Shown piece after piece: positions 1 to 10,429 of a stretch of DNA of 64,000 nt. The stretch's first letter is position 1. Each line of letters starts with the position of its first letter. The translations under genes were made by a program, and so were the position numbers. The stretch is from NCBI GenBank assembly GCA_012934845.2, contig WNNJ02001633.1, positions 81,355-145,354 on the forward strand, given 5' to 3'. This DNA is from Pomphorhynchus laevis. Its lineage: Eukaryota > Acanthocephala > Palaeacanthocephala > Echinorhynchida > Pomphorhynchidae. The notes beneath the pieces were generated by a model. The model made no database searches, was not told the DNA's origin, and worked only from the letters and a program-made list of their open reading frames with translations.

Positions 1-545
1 CTAATTGAATAAAAATTATTAGAATTAAATACACATATATCATCAATGTATCGAAACATATATTTCATATATTTATATTGTTTAGATTTAGTTTTTACAC
101 AGTTATGAACAAATTCATATTCTATAAAGCTTAAAAACAAGTCAGCTATAATTGGGCTACTATTACCACCCATTGGAACACCTTTTACTTGTCTAAATAT
201 AGATGTCCCTACTTTTAAATAATTTTGATTTATCAAAATATTTAAGGATTCTATTAATTCAATTTTATCCACATATTTATATTTATTGATGGTTTAATTT
301 TTGTTAGATAGGCGTTATAATTATTATAACATATATATGTATATCTTTTTCCGAATATAAGATTAATTAATTTTACTAACGCTTCTTTAATATCTCCTAA
401 ATCTAGATTTGTATTAAGCTTACTAAAATCGTATGTATTTATATTTTGAAAATTTATTCCTTTTGTCTGTTCTAAAAATTCTTTTGAAAAATTAATACTG
501 AAATAGTGCTTTTATCAGTATTTATTTCGATAACCTTACAATATT
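1..545 (-). mobile_element. Penelope-like element fragment (reverse transcriptase part)
   Basis: This stretch is nearly the same as 41541-42055, which encodes the core of a Penelope-like reverse transcriptase with the YIDD active site, a GVPMG-type box and an LFLSFI helix. It reads on the minus strand and runs off the left edge. The coding frame is interrupted, so this is a dead copy. At its upstream side (near 545) the similarity stops and a structured terminal sequence begins. The copy belongs to the subfamily with an N-terminal GIY-YIG domain (see 41190-43931). Confidence 0.85.
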
Positions 546-554
546 ACCTCTAAT

Positions 555-660
555 AAGGATTAAAGGTCATCAGGAGGACCTGCTATGCTACCAGGTCGCG
601 GCCCTTATTTTTCGAACCAAAAAATACGCTGCAAATATAGCAGCATATTTAAAAAGTATT
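555..660 (-). repeat. Penelope-associated structured terminal sequence, copy 1
   Basis: On the minus strand this holds CTGCTAT and ATAGCAG arms, a GGGCC block and the sequence CCTCCTGATGACC. Related sequence recurs at 38410-38520 (minus) and 62583-62690 (plus), each time beside Penelope material of the same orientation. The loop between the arms differs and the upstream GGCCC partner is absent here, so this is the least regular copy. It lies just downstream of the GNL3 stop codon. Confidence 0.6.
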
Positions 661-716
661 AAAAAATGTGAAGAACAGATTTTTAAGTGAATATATCAAT
701 TACACAGGAAAATAAG

Positions 717-1771
717 TCATTCGTATTTCATTTGTATATCATCCGGATCGTTGCTTTTATCGTTTTGTACATCATTCGTCATTAGTAAGGAATCACTTGT
801 TAATTCGATAAATGGCTTGCATAAGTTGTCTGAGTTAGCAGAAATGAAGGTGTCATCTGCATTATTTAATTCTAGATTATCGCGTTTATCGTTTTGTACG
901 TCGATAGTCATTAGTAAGGGATTGCTTGTTAATTCGATCGATGGCTTGCATAAGTTGTCTGAGTTAGCAGAAATAAAAGTGTCATCTGCATCGTTTATTT
1001 CTAGATTGTCTGACTCTATGTGAATAAACTTACTTGATAAAATGTGGTCAAGTGTTGCTTTCGGTGGTTTCGTGTGATAAAGTAGCCTACCACATGTCCA
1101 ATCTCTTAAAACTTTCATTGCAGATAAGTTAACATTGGCTACACCACCTTTTTTAAAATATCCATACTTTCGTGCTAATCGTACGAGGAAAGGTTCTTCT
1201 GTTATTGGAAGACGATAAAAGCGAACCAATTCGTCTTCGTTTTGACAACGCTGAAGTATAGCTTCGAAACTATTTAGTGGATCCGATACTTTTGTAATGT
1301 CCACACAATTCAAAAGTACTAAATCGGATTGTTTATATTTTTGAGGATTAAGAATCACGCCTGGACTGTCGATAAGGCGCAAACGCTTATCGAGACGAAT
1401 CTCCTTGAGATCCCTGGTTATTCCAGCAATGCTTCCCGAATCGCAGCATTTGCTGCCTTTTAAGCTATTAATTACGCTACTCTTGCCAACATTTGGAAAT
1501 CCAACAACACCAACAACAATTGATGATTTCCCACTAGCGATTTTAATTGATGAAAATAGATTGCTTACGAAATTTTCACGCTGATTTTTGTCTGCTTTAA
1601 ATGGCATAGTCGGATACTCATTACGGAGATACTTTAGCCACGTTAAACAATTTTCCTTCGGGATAAGATCGACTTTATTCAGTAGTAAAATGATCAACTT
1701 TCGTTGCCTTTGTATTCGTTGTTCTAGTTCTAAGCAACGAGTATTTAAAGGATCCCTGGCATCAATCACTT
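717..1771 (-). CDS. GNL3: GNL3/nucleostemin-like GTPase, exon 2 (circularly permuted GTPase domain)
   Basis: Exon 2 begins after a TAG acceptor at 1772 and encodes V-I-D-A-R-D-P onward to a TGA stop at 717-719. The G motifs come in the permuted order typical of the YlqF/YawG family: NKVD (about residues 163-166 of the joined protein), then the P-loop GFPNVGKSS (about 222-230), then DSPG (about 266-269). GNL3 proteins are nucleolar/nucleoplasmic GTPases that support large ribosomal subunit maturation and cell proliferation. The joined protein is about 482 residues, somewhat shorter than vertebrate GNL3 at about 550. The C-terminus carries two tandem 43-residue units (756-1013) rich in Asp and Asn, not a feature I know from the family. 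GNL3L or GNL2 are alternatives, but the N-terminal exon favours GNL3/GNL3L. Confidence 0.92.
756..1013 (-). repeat. 129-bp tandem duplication inside the GNL3 coding region
   Basis: Two direct copies (756-884 and 885-1013) are exactly 129 bp apart, or 43 codons, so the reading frame is kept. Each unit encodes a peptide starting DNLE and including ADDTFISANSDNLCKP. The copies differ at roughly a tenth of residues, so the duplication is not brand-new, and both stay open, which argues that it is translated. Confidence 0.9.
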
Positions 1772-2071
1772 CTACATGGAATTCTCAGATAGATTATTGA
1801 ATTTTGTAATTTAAATTATATGTTGTAAATTAAACCAATAAAAAATACTGAAAATTACGAAATAAATTTTCGATGTTGACTGAATAATTTTATATTTTTA
1901 AAAGTTAAATCGTTTCTTCATTTTCTGGTGCTATCAGATCAAAACTAAATTTTGATCCGGAATATGATATAAAGATAAAAACTGAGTTTCTAGTTATTAA
2001 TATATCGACTTCTAAAAAAGCCGAAGCTCGTATAGGTGCATCATTACACCGAAGTAAGCAATAGAAATTTA

Positions 2072-3212
2072 GGATCAAGTTGATTATTCCCCCCCAGTGG
2101 GAAATAATCAACTTGTGTAATTATTGGGGGGGGAATAATTAACTTGTGTAATTTTTATTGTAAACCCCAGATGACAGCATATGAATCCTATATTCGAAGA
2201 ATCCCGGGCGCTGGAAATGATGAGATTATATCGTTTTTCAACCGAAAAGGTGTATTGAAATCATCCATGACATGTTGTCATTGTAATGATAATATGTCGT
2301 GGACCAGATATCGCAAAATATCGGACGGCTTTGTCTGGAAATGCGTTAACAAAAATTGTGAACGCTATAAGACAACCATGTCAATAAGAAAGCGTTCCTT
2401 TTTTTGAAAACCTGAGAATTCCAATGACAGATTGCCTAGAGATTATATATAGGTTTTCAAAAGACAAAAGAATTTACAAATTGCTGGATGAGATCTCCAT
2501 TTGTAAAAACCTAGCAATAAAGATTTTTTCGATGATACGCAAACTATGTATTCGATATATAGATGACAATCCCATAAGATCAGGAGGGGATGGGATTGTG
2601 TGTCAAATTGACGAAAGTTTATTTTGCCACAAATCAAAATATAGCAGGGGAAGAAGCAGCGAGCAAATTTGGGTTTTCGGAATTTGCGACACAAGTTTTG
2701 TTCCAGCAAGAGGATATCTTCAAGTTGTGCCCAATAGAGCCTCATCTACCTTATTGCCAATAATAGTACAAGTTTGCTAAAAAGGCACGATCATTCACAG
2801 TGATAAATGGAAATCTTATAAAAAGCTTCATGAAATCGGGTTTCTGCATGAAACCGTCAATCATTCCCTGAATTTTTAAATCGTGAAACAGGGGTTCATA
2901 CCCAACATATTGAATCTTATTGGGCAAAGATGAAAGCTAGAGGGAAGGAAATGAAAGGAATCCGCAAAAACTTGTTAAATGATTATTTGGCTGGATATAT
3001 GTGGCGAGATATTATTCCTGCTTAGCCAATTGAAAAAATACTTGATTTATTAAACATTTATTTTTAATCTTTATGTTATTTTCCTTTTTTATTTTTAATT
3101 TTAATACCATAATGATTTCAAAAATATATTTTGAGATAAACTTATATAATTGTTGGGGGGAAATAATAAACTTATATAATTGTTGGGGGGGGAGAAATAA
3201 TAAACTTGATCC
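2072..3212 (+). mobile_element. Merlin DNA transposon (IS1016/ISXO2-like DDE transposase)
   Basis: The element is 1141 bp, bounded by imperfect terminal inverted repeats of about 25 bp that start GGATCAAGTT and run into a C7/G7 tract, and flanked by an 8-bp target duplication GAAATTTA (2064-2071 and 3213-3220), as expected for Merlin. The transposase lies at about 2144-3025: an N-terminal zinc ribbon (CCHC then CVNKNC, 2264-2370), the first catalytic Asp in QIDESLF (about 2606), the second in HSDKW (about 2800), and the third region in a THTQHIESYW-like stretch (about 2893-2925). Defects are a frame change near 2407-2424, a TAA at 2778-2780 and another frame change near 2875, so this copy cannot make enzyme. 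A sequence of about 31 bp containing AACTTRTRTAATT is tandemly repeated next to each end. Confidence 0.93.
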
Positions 3213-4285
3213 GAAATTTAAAATATCAAAAGGAAATGAAAACATGGAAATAGTTGGTAATAGAAATTTACGATCGCGAAGTTACTTTTACACATTTCAC
3301 AAATATTCTTGCCGAAAAGCGTAAAAAAATTCGTTATCAAACTGTTTATTATTAAATCACTGAAATTAACATTCAATTACAATAAGTTATTGAATAAATA
3401 ATTTTCAAAAATAGTTGTTTTAAACCAATTAAAACTGGATTACTGGTTTTATATTGCAAGCGTTTAAATTTTATATCGCAAATATTTTAATCCTCAAATT
3501 AATATATTTAATTAATTTTAAATATTCTGTAATAAGAAATATTAATAAATATTAATTATTTTCTATTATATGATATAATTATATTAAAGTATATTAAATT
3601 TAATAAAATATCTGCAAAGCGTCCTTTAAAAACGTTATTATAAGTCGATCTATCATTGACAGCCTTTGATTTGGTCAAAACTGCTATAAGACGACTTCGC
3701 TATCGATAAAGCTTATATGCTTTGTGTCTTCCTAGTTAATCGAATTGCAAGTATAAGACTTCCAATCTGATAGGAAACTGTTTACTCGTGTGGTGTCATT
3801 AAACTTTGTCAGCTTGTATTATACCTTACCCGAACTGACTAATAAAGTTTGGTATTATGGGACTTAGTGGACTTGTAAGAGGTTACTGTCTCGTTTGCAA
3901 CTTTAAACGAATAAAATTTACAAGTTACAACACGCAAGATACAATGGTTTTAATCAGAAAATTTTAATAATTAAAACGTATTTCCTCAAAGTTTATGTGA
4001 ATTTAATATTTAATGCACTATACATGGTCATGACTTATTTTAAATTAGAATGTGGATAGTTAAAAAATTAATTTTAATTAATTAAAATAATTGACTAAAT
4101 AATTAATTAAATTAATTAATTTTAAAAGGCGTAAATTAATTATATTTAGTGCATTTAATCGAAAGTATATTTCACAGAATAGCGATTTACATTTTACGAG
4201 AATTTAAAGTTAAAATAAGTTTATATGATATAATTACGTTAAATCTTAATTTCGTTATATTAGGATTAATTTAATCCAGAAATTA
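3213..4285. other. Gene-free intronic stretch with a short LINE reverse-transcriptase relic
   Basis: This is AT-rich sequence without a convincing gene. At 3647-3711 on the plus strand the codons read VDLSLTAFDLVKTAIRRLRYR, resembling the LDLSAAFDTVDH block of LINE reverse transcriptases; it is an isolated relic. From about 3970 to 4285 there are only runs of A and T. Confidence 0.45.
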
Positions 4286-5600
4286 TTATATACAGAGCTT
4301 TGACAGATAAGGCCGTTCTGTCCGCTCATCGTACATTGCAACACATGAAACAAACATATCAATTTCAACCAAATCAAAGATAATCAATGATGAGGCAGTC
4401 ATGATGTCGTGAGGCAATGCGTTCCACAACTTTCTCACTCTGCGTGACAATCGAGATACCATTGTTGACCTTCCAATTTGTCTTACGCGTAACGCGAGAG
4501 AATGACCCCTGCGACTTTGTCGGACATTCAATTTAACACATTCACTTGGGTATCCATCTATCCCCTTTACTATAGACCACATCGCAAACATATCCAGAAC
4601 GAGTAGTCTGACTTGCACTGATATCATGCCTATTGAAGTCAAACGATCGCTATAACTCATCATTTTACATCCTCGAACGAGCTTGCTGCCACGACTTAGA
4701 TACTCTCCAAATCCCTCATTTCACCTCTTGTAGAAGGGAATAGCATATTTTTCTGGATAGCATATTCGATATGGGGACGAACAAGCGCATTATATAGCCG
4801 AGCAAAACACTGAGAAGATATTGACAAGAAACAAGTTTTAATTAGATAAATCATCTTCCTTGCTGAACAGCAACGTCTTTCATTATCCATTCTAGTTTAA
4901 AGTGACTATTGCGTAAGTATGCCAAGATCACGAACCTGATTGGTCGAAATGATAGTCCCGACACTATACAAGGAAGACACATTGGACCTGCCGAGACGAA
5001 TGTGTGAGCACTTAGAAATGTTTAACAATACCCCAGTATTAACACTCCATGTATAAACCCTGTCAATGTCACGCTGTATAAGAATATGGTCATCTGCAGA
5101 TCTGACCTCACACCATATTTTGATGTCGTCAGCAAAGGCTAAACACGGACAATGGGGATGTATGAGTAAACTGTTCATGAACATGTTAAGCAATAAAGCT
5201 CCAAGCACAGAACCCTGAGGAACTCCAGATGTAATTAAATATGGTGAGGATAGGATACTACCAACTCGTACTCTGAAAGATCTGTTAGATAGAAAATCTC
5301 TAATCCATCCTATAACTGAGCTATTAATGCCATAGCTGGCCACTGTTAGAATGAGGAGACTATGGGGAACACGATCAAACGCACGACTAAAATCGAACAG
5401 AATAGCGTCAACTGCCTTTCCTTGAGACATGGATTCAATCCAGGCCTCATAAGCAGACAAAAGGTTGATAAGGCAAGAACGTCCTTTTCTGAAGCCATGT
5501 TGCATAAAGCTATGCTGACCTGATATGCTCAAGTGTCTGAATATATGTTCGTGGATGATCCTTTGGGATGATCCGAAATTAAGATTAATCTTAATTTTTG
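4286..5600 (-). mobile_element. LINE-A type non-LTR retrotransposon, 5'-truncated (reverse transcriptase)
   Basis: The minus strand encodes reverse transcriptase blocks in order: FMQHGFRKGRSC, LFDFSRAFDRVPHSLL, SGVPQGSVLGALL, the active site FADDIKIW (near 5130), then the thumb (RPHIEYAIQ, LESI) and a C-terminal tail ending in the SRRVRKLWNALP motif (near 4425). The endonuclease is missing, so the copy is truncated upstream at about 5600. The frame is broken near 4900 and 4670. The same subfamily recurs at 58860-60490. The element lies in the GNL3 intron, in the same orientation as the gene. Confidence 0.9.
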
Positions 5601-5848
5601 GATTAAAATTTGAGGTCTGGGTACTAATATATACGTGCAAAGTGTGTACGTTAATAATACAGGTATGTACATGAATTCAACGATAAATTCGTGTACTTTA
5701 ATTAAACACTATTTTAAAATTAGATATTAAAACTTAATATTTAATATTAAAATAATGTTAAATTATGTCACGTGTATGTTGCAAATTTCGTATATGTTGC
5801 AAAGTATTTATATTTCAATCATTTTATTTTAATGATTAAATTTAATCA

Positions 5849-6570
5849 TTATAAAATATTGTAAAATATTGTAAAATCATTGTAAAATATTGCGGCGCTT
5901 ATCCTCTGCATCAAGAAATACTGTGCACGTGCATCACCGGAAACCCTGGCAAGACGGCTTCCGAGTTCCCGCAGAAAATCAAGAGAATCAAGACCTACAG
6001 CCCCATAGTCTCTATTGATATTGGGGTGAACATATGTTGGCAAGTGTCCAGGTCGACGTATTTTCGATATTTACGGGTTTCGGCCTTCTTATGCAAACAA
6101 TCCAGTCCCATATACCGCCAAGTGTTCGCTACTCTGCGCCATAGTGTTTGGGCACGTAAAGTCCCAGGCTAGATACAACCCTCTTTTTTAAGCGACGAGG
6201 GTTCCGCCGTCTGGGCGTTTGCCATCTGACCTTGATAGACCAATAGGCTCTAGACGCGATGGTACATCGGCAGTCATAAGTGCTTTTCGAATGAAACCGT
6301 TGACTTCTGCGTGACGAGCGTGCCGGCTTAAAGAGTATCGGCAGTCTAGACTATGAGAAGCAGAGCTATCGCAGATGGCACCGCATCTGCACTTGAACGG
6401 TCGACAGAAATCGACGCCGAGTCTCAAAGCAACCGCCGCGGTAATTGAGTAATCGTCCGACCTTGTTCAAATCGCGGATATCGGCAGGGCCCGTAAAAAG
6501 CCGTCGCTGTGCTTGGCAGCAACGGCTAGCAACCGGGCTGTTGACTTCGCGGTTGATGCCCCTCAAGCAA
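5849..6570 (-). mobile_element. LINE tail with CCHC knuckle and R2-like endonuclease motif
   Basis: Minus-strand codons give a zinc knuckle (CRCGAICDSSASHSLDC, about 6340-6390), then RHARHAEVN, LEPIGLSRSDGKRPDG (about 6200-6250), LAWDFTC (about 6165), and further down YGAVGLDSLDFLRELGSRL and ARAQYFLMQRISAAI. This order (CCHC, RH, RPD, then a spaced Asp) matches the restriction-like endonuclease tail of R2-group and related non-LTR elements. The reverse transcriptase is not present, and at least three frame changes or stops interrupt it. It lies within the GNL3 intron. Confidence 0.75.
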
Positions 6571-6864
6571 AGACCGGAAACTTTTCGTATATATTGGTCT
6601 GTACCACTGTCTTTAAGACTTTAATTCCAGTGGTAGATCAGGCACGCATAAGGAAGACCATTCAGACACAGCCGCTAGGTAGTGATTGTTATAAAAACCA
6701 CAGTCAATGTTCAGTTCCGAACTGAGAAGCCCTTTGACCAAATTATTCGATGTTGTTAAAATTATATATAATATTCGATACAAATAATATTTTAAACATA
6801 TACTCATATTATATACAAATATTTGATTATCTAATATATACAATATATAAAGATTTATTTATAG

Positions 6865-7165
6865 GTGGCAAATGCGTGCCGGCGCACGCTTACATGACCA
6901 CAACAACAGAAAAATCAAAATCATGTGTCGAGGAGGTGGGTGCGGAGACGGCATTTGAATGCAACAAAGGAGAGTGCGCGGCAGACGTCGAGATGGAGCT
7001 GATTCCATGCGAGTGCAGCGACGACAAGGATCGGAGACCGTAGTTGTTATAGTAGCTGGGAACGTGGGGTAAGAGGGTATGACGGGAACGCAGCGATAGA
7101 GAGAGGTGGGACGAGTGTCGTCTAAGAAAGGGATGTTGATGAACGATTGGGAGCCGACAACTATG
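6865..7165 (-). mobile_element. LINE-C 3' end, strongly 5'-truncated
   Basis: This matches the last 300 bp of the element at 59345-60235 and of 9369-10365: the C-terminal codons of the reverse-transcriptase protein followed by the family's 3' hairpin (on the minus strand AAGCGTGC...GCACGCATTTGCC, 6865-6890). Only the tail was inserted. Confidence 0.85.
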
Positions 7166-7454
7166 AGTCGGCTACTATATATAATATATAGCCGATGAGT
7201 CAGCTGTATATTTTATTATACAATATAATGTTGTATAATAAATAATACATATTTTCATAAATAAATTATTTTAAGAAAACTGATTGCAAGTAATAATTTA
7301 CTCAACTAATTACTGTGTATTATTTGTTTCAAGTAAACTAATATGCAATCGTCTCGCACAGAGATTGTACGCCGCAGACTTTAGTCTGTTTAATTCAAGT
7401 CGTTAAATCTTATATAATTTTAATAAATTCAATTTTCTACCTATTGAATTTCAC

Positions 7455-7848
7455 TTATAAGGAGATCCGCCTTTTCAATTACGTGGTTTAATTGCGATGA
7501 AAAGTTATTAGACTTTGTAATGTTCTCTGATATTTCGGGTGTTTTCTCCTGTCGTGACTTTTGCGTGAACTCTTTACGCTTTTGTGTGATCACTTGATGG
7601 TGTGCCATTTTCTGCTTGAACTGCTGCCTGTTTTGTTTGTCTTCCTTCATCTTTTGAATTTCCTTAAGCAGATCTTTTTTAAATGGAGCTGAACGAGGAA
7701 TTTCAATGTGATGCTTTTTCTTCATTTCTGGAAATTTATTATTCTTTGATGCCTTTTTTGCCTTACGACGGTGTTCCCTTGCCTTCTTTGCGATTTTTGC
7801 ACGTGTTTTTGTCTTAATTCGTTTACTAGAACGCTGTGCGATTTTCAT
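7455..7848 (-). CDS. GNL3: GNL3/nucleostemin-like GTPase, exon 1 (basic N-terminal domain)
   Basis: The ATG at 7846-7848 opens a frame of 131 complete codons plus one base that ends at a GT donor (7454-7453). The first 40 residues are very basic (RSSKRIKTKTRAKIAKKA and similar), fitting the nucleolar-targeting Grn1/GN3L domain. KKHHIEIPRSAPFKKDLLKE (about residues 44-63) is the conserved signature of that domain, followed by a charged coiled-coil. The exon ends in HVIEKADLLI, which continues into VIDARDP of exon 2. The next codons in the genomic frame (SEIQ then stop) are intron. The base run before the ATG is TTTTTTGATAGTTAG. Confidence 0.9.
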
Positions 7849-8394
7849 CTAACTATCAAAAAAGTTCAAAATATGAATAAATTGCACATTTTCATTGTTA
7901 TTACTTAAATTTTACATCAATTTTCTTATTTTGAATAAATCAGATTACCGAAATCTAATACACTGAGACCTGATTGAAGAATGCAAATATACTTAGAAAT
8001 AAAATTCAAGATCAACAATTATAGTATAATAATATAAAATTATAGTATTTCTAGAGCATATCGATTAGTTTAAGAAAGATCATAAAAGTTTTTGGTTATT
8101 ACAACAAATTATTTGGGTGTTGAGTTCAATTAACAAATTTGCAGCTATATATAAAAGTCACTACAACGAAGATGAAAGAGCTTAACTCAATAGCGGAAAT
8201 AGTGGAAATATTTTATAAATTTGTAGTCACTGACCTCTTATGGTTTTCACATTCAACTTAATTTCAAAAAATCTAAAATCGAGATACTTCAAACGTATCT
8301 TAAAACCATAAAATATTGTAAAATTATTTGCGGATATATTTTTAGCAAACCCCATGAATCCTTTCATTTTATAAAACCCATTTATCAACACAAC
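7849..8394. other. Upstream region of GNL3, no gene seen
   Basis: AT-rich spacer before GNL3. I see no coding region, repeat or clear promoter motif; one open frame on the minus strand (8227-8409) resembles nothing and is likely chance. Confidence 0.4.
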
Positions 8395-8532
8395 AACGAA
8401 TAACGGCACTAATATAGATATTATCTTCTTTGACTTTTCCAGAACATTTGATTTGGTGCGTTATGAATATCTTGTTATCAAAATGCAGGATTTAGCAATT
8501 GATTCGAATATAGTACGCTGGAAATTTTTTTA
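8395..8532 (+). mobile_element. LINE-A reverse-transcriptase relic
   Basis: Plus-strand codons read IDIIFFDFSRTFDLVRYEYL, the palm motif of LINE-A reverse transcriptase, followed by IDSNIVRWKFF. The relic is fused at about 8535 to LINE-B sequence of the same orientation. Confidence 0.7.
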
Positions 8533-8539
8533 TAATTGG

Positions 8540-9362
8540 AAAATCGTATCACGTTCACGTTTCTTCATATCTATCAAACCGTACATTAAGCGTTTATTCT
8601 AATTCTTCCCTTTCCCATCCTTCTTCCATTCTGTCAGATGTTCCACAATACTCCGTATTAGGCCATTTTCTTTTCTCTCTTCTTGGTGACTTGTCTTCAA
8701 TTTTTCATACATTTAACTTCCATCTTATGCAATATGCTGATGACATTCTCATGCGTGCTTTTGCACCTGCTTATCGTATTCATGATCTTACTGTTTCTGC
8801 TTCCAACTGTCTTGCCTCAATTTTCATTCATATTTCTTCCCTTCGTCTTACTCTGAATGTTAATAAATCCAAAATTATGTGGATCCTACTTCAACGTATC
8901 TGCTTGTAATCTCCATCCGTATCATTAAATTCAACAATTCTTCTTATCGTAAACAATTCATTTTCCTAAGCTTCCATTTCGACAAACGACTTTCACTTAA
9001 ACCGTTTGTTAGAGATAAAGTACGCTCATCTACCTTGATTCTTCTCAACCTCCGTCAAATTCGTAGATTGATCATTTCCCTTCTTGTATGACTCATATCC
9101 TCTCTCATTTTTTCAAAACTTGATTACTGTCGTAGTATATTTTTCAACTTACCTAAATCCACTCTTCTTCCCCTACTACGCATCGTCAACGCAGCCGTCC
9201 GAATTCTCCTCCGTCTTCGTCGTTTTGATCATGCATCCCATCAGCTGCTTTTCTCTCGTGGAATCATCTACACATTCATATATGCCAATCATCTTCTCTG
9301 CACCGCTTCAAACGCCAAATCCGATATCGTTTAAAAATTTAACTAATTTATCTGCATGACTT
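8540..9362 (+). mobile_element. LINE-B reverse transcriptase, truncated and degraded
   Basis: Similar to 48500-49500: finger motif VPQYSVLGHFLFSLL, active site QYADDILM (8728-8751), the KSKIMWIL block (8865-8888), then the RLDYC and LRRFDH-type thumb blocks in shifting frames. It stops in the 3' UTR near 9362, where an inverted LINE-C 3' end begins. The 5' half of the element is missing. Confidence 0.8.
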
Positions 9363-9368
9363 TTATTT

Positions 9369-10365
9369 ACCCGGCACATGCGTACTGGCGCACACTTACA
9401 TGACCACGAAGGAAAAAAAAGTCTAAATCATGTGTCGAGAAAATAAAAACGGAGGAGATATTTAAATGTGGTATACGAAGGAGCGCGGCGGACGTCGAAA
9501 AGGAGCTGTTTCCAGGCGAGGGGGCGGCAACGAGGAACGATCGGAAACCGTAGTTGTTGGAGTAATTGACAAAGTGGAGTAAGAGGAAATGACGTTAATG
9601 TAGCGATAGAGAGGTGGATGAGTGTCTTCTAAGAAAGGGAGATTAATGAACGATAAGGAGCCGACAGCGATGATACGAAAAGTGACAAGACAACGGAGTT
9701 GGATGCGGATGTGGATGGTAGGCCAAGATAGTTTAGCAATATATGTGGATGTGTGGTCGAAGCGACGCAGACGTAGGAGCATTAAAACGGCCGAGTTAAT
9801 GCGTTGTAAGGCTAGGATGATGGATTTTGGAGAACTGGCGAAAAGGCTGAGGCAGTAATCGATTTTAGGGAAGATACGCGGTGAAAGAAGATGTATGCAA
9901 GAACGAAAGTCGATAAGGGGACGAATACGGCGGATGTTACGGAGAATTAAGTTTGACGACCAGACCTTATTACGGACGAAGGGTTTAAGGAAATGTGATC
10001 ATCGAAATGGAAATCTAAGAAAGTGAGTGTATGGACTATGGGGATTATTGATGAGGCAACATATACAGGAGGAGATATGTACATTGACGGTGGAGGATCC
10101 ACATTATTTTGGACTTGCCAGGGTTTAGAACGAGATGAAAATGGGAGATACGTTTGTAAATAAAAGAAAGACAATTGGAGGCATATATGCCAATATCGTG
10201 TATGCAATGTGCGGATGCATGATCATACATGAGTATGTCATGGCTTATTGTATAACGTTTGAGTAAGGTTTGGCAAACGAAGAGAAACCACTAAGCCAAG
10301 GTGATAAAAGCAGGGGACCTAGGATTGATTCTTGTGAGACTCTGCAGATAATAGGGATGGGAGTA
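9369..10365 (-). mobile_element. LINE-C, 5'-truncated copy (3' third of reverse transcriptase plus tail)
   Basis: The 3' hairpin lies at 9369-9395 in minus orientation. Upstream come the conserved C-terminal blocks (LLRLRRFDHTSTY, IDFRSC, KIDYCLSLFASSPKSIIL), the IMWIL block and a degraded SILGPLLL motif near 10300. Stops and frame changes are frequent. It abuts a LINE-B tail in opposite orientation on the left and another 3' tail on the right. Confidence 0.8.
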
Positions 10366-10367
10366 AG

Positions 10368-10425
10368 TGGACTTGTAAGCGTGCAGCTGGCACGCAATTG
10401 CCACTTTAAATAAATTATTATTAAA
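10368..10425 (+). mobile_element. Minimal LINE-B 3' tail (about 58 bp)
   Basis: The segment consists only of the LINE-B/C terminal hairpin (GTAAGCGTGCAGCTGGCACGC), the TTGCCACTTTAAATAAATT block and a (TTA)n tail, closely matching 49555-49612. It is either an extremely truncated insertion or the remnant of a larger one. Confidence 0.65.
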
Positions 10426-10429
10426 CAGT

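Larger units (their letters stand above)
1772..7454 (-). other. GNL3 intron, 5.7 kb, filled with transposons
   Basis: The donor is GTGAAA (minus strand, from 7454) and the acceptor TGTAG (ending at 1772). Joining at these sites makes a split AAA codon and the continuous sequence EKADLLI-K-VIDARDP, matching the conserved junction of the family. The intron holds a complete Merlin transposon (2072-3212), a LINE-A fragment (4286-5600), an R2-like LINE tail (5849-6570) and a LINE-C 3' end (6865-7165). It is the only intron I can place in a host gene of this window. Confidence 0.85.

Noticed and set aside
751-1023. Plus-strand open frame of 90 codons opposite GNL3
   Set aside because: It is the antisense shadow of the GNL3 tandem duplication; its repeats mirror the coding strand.
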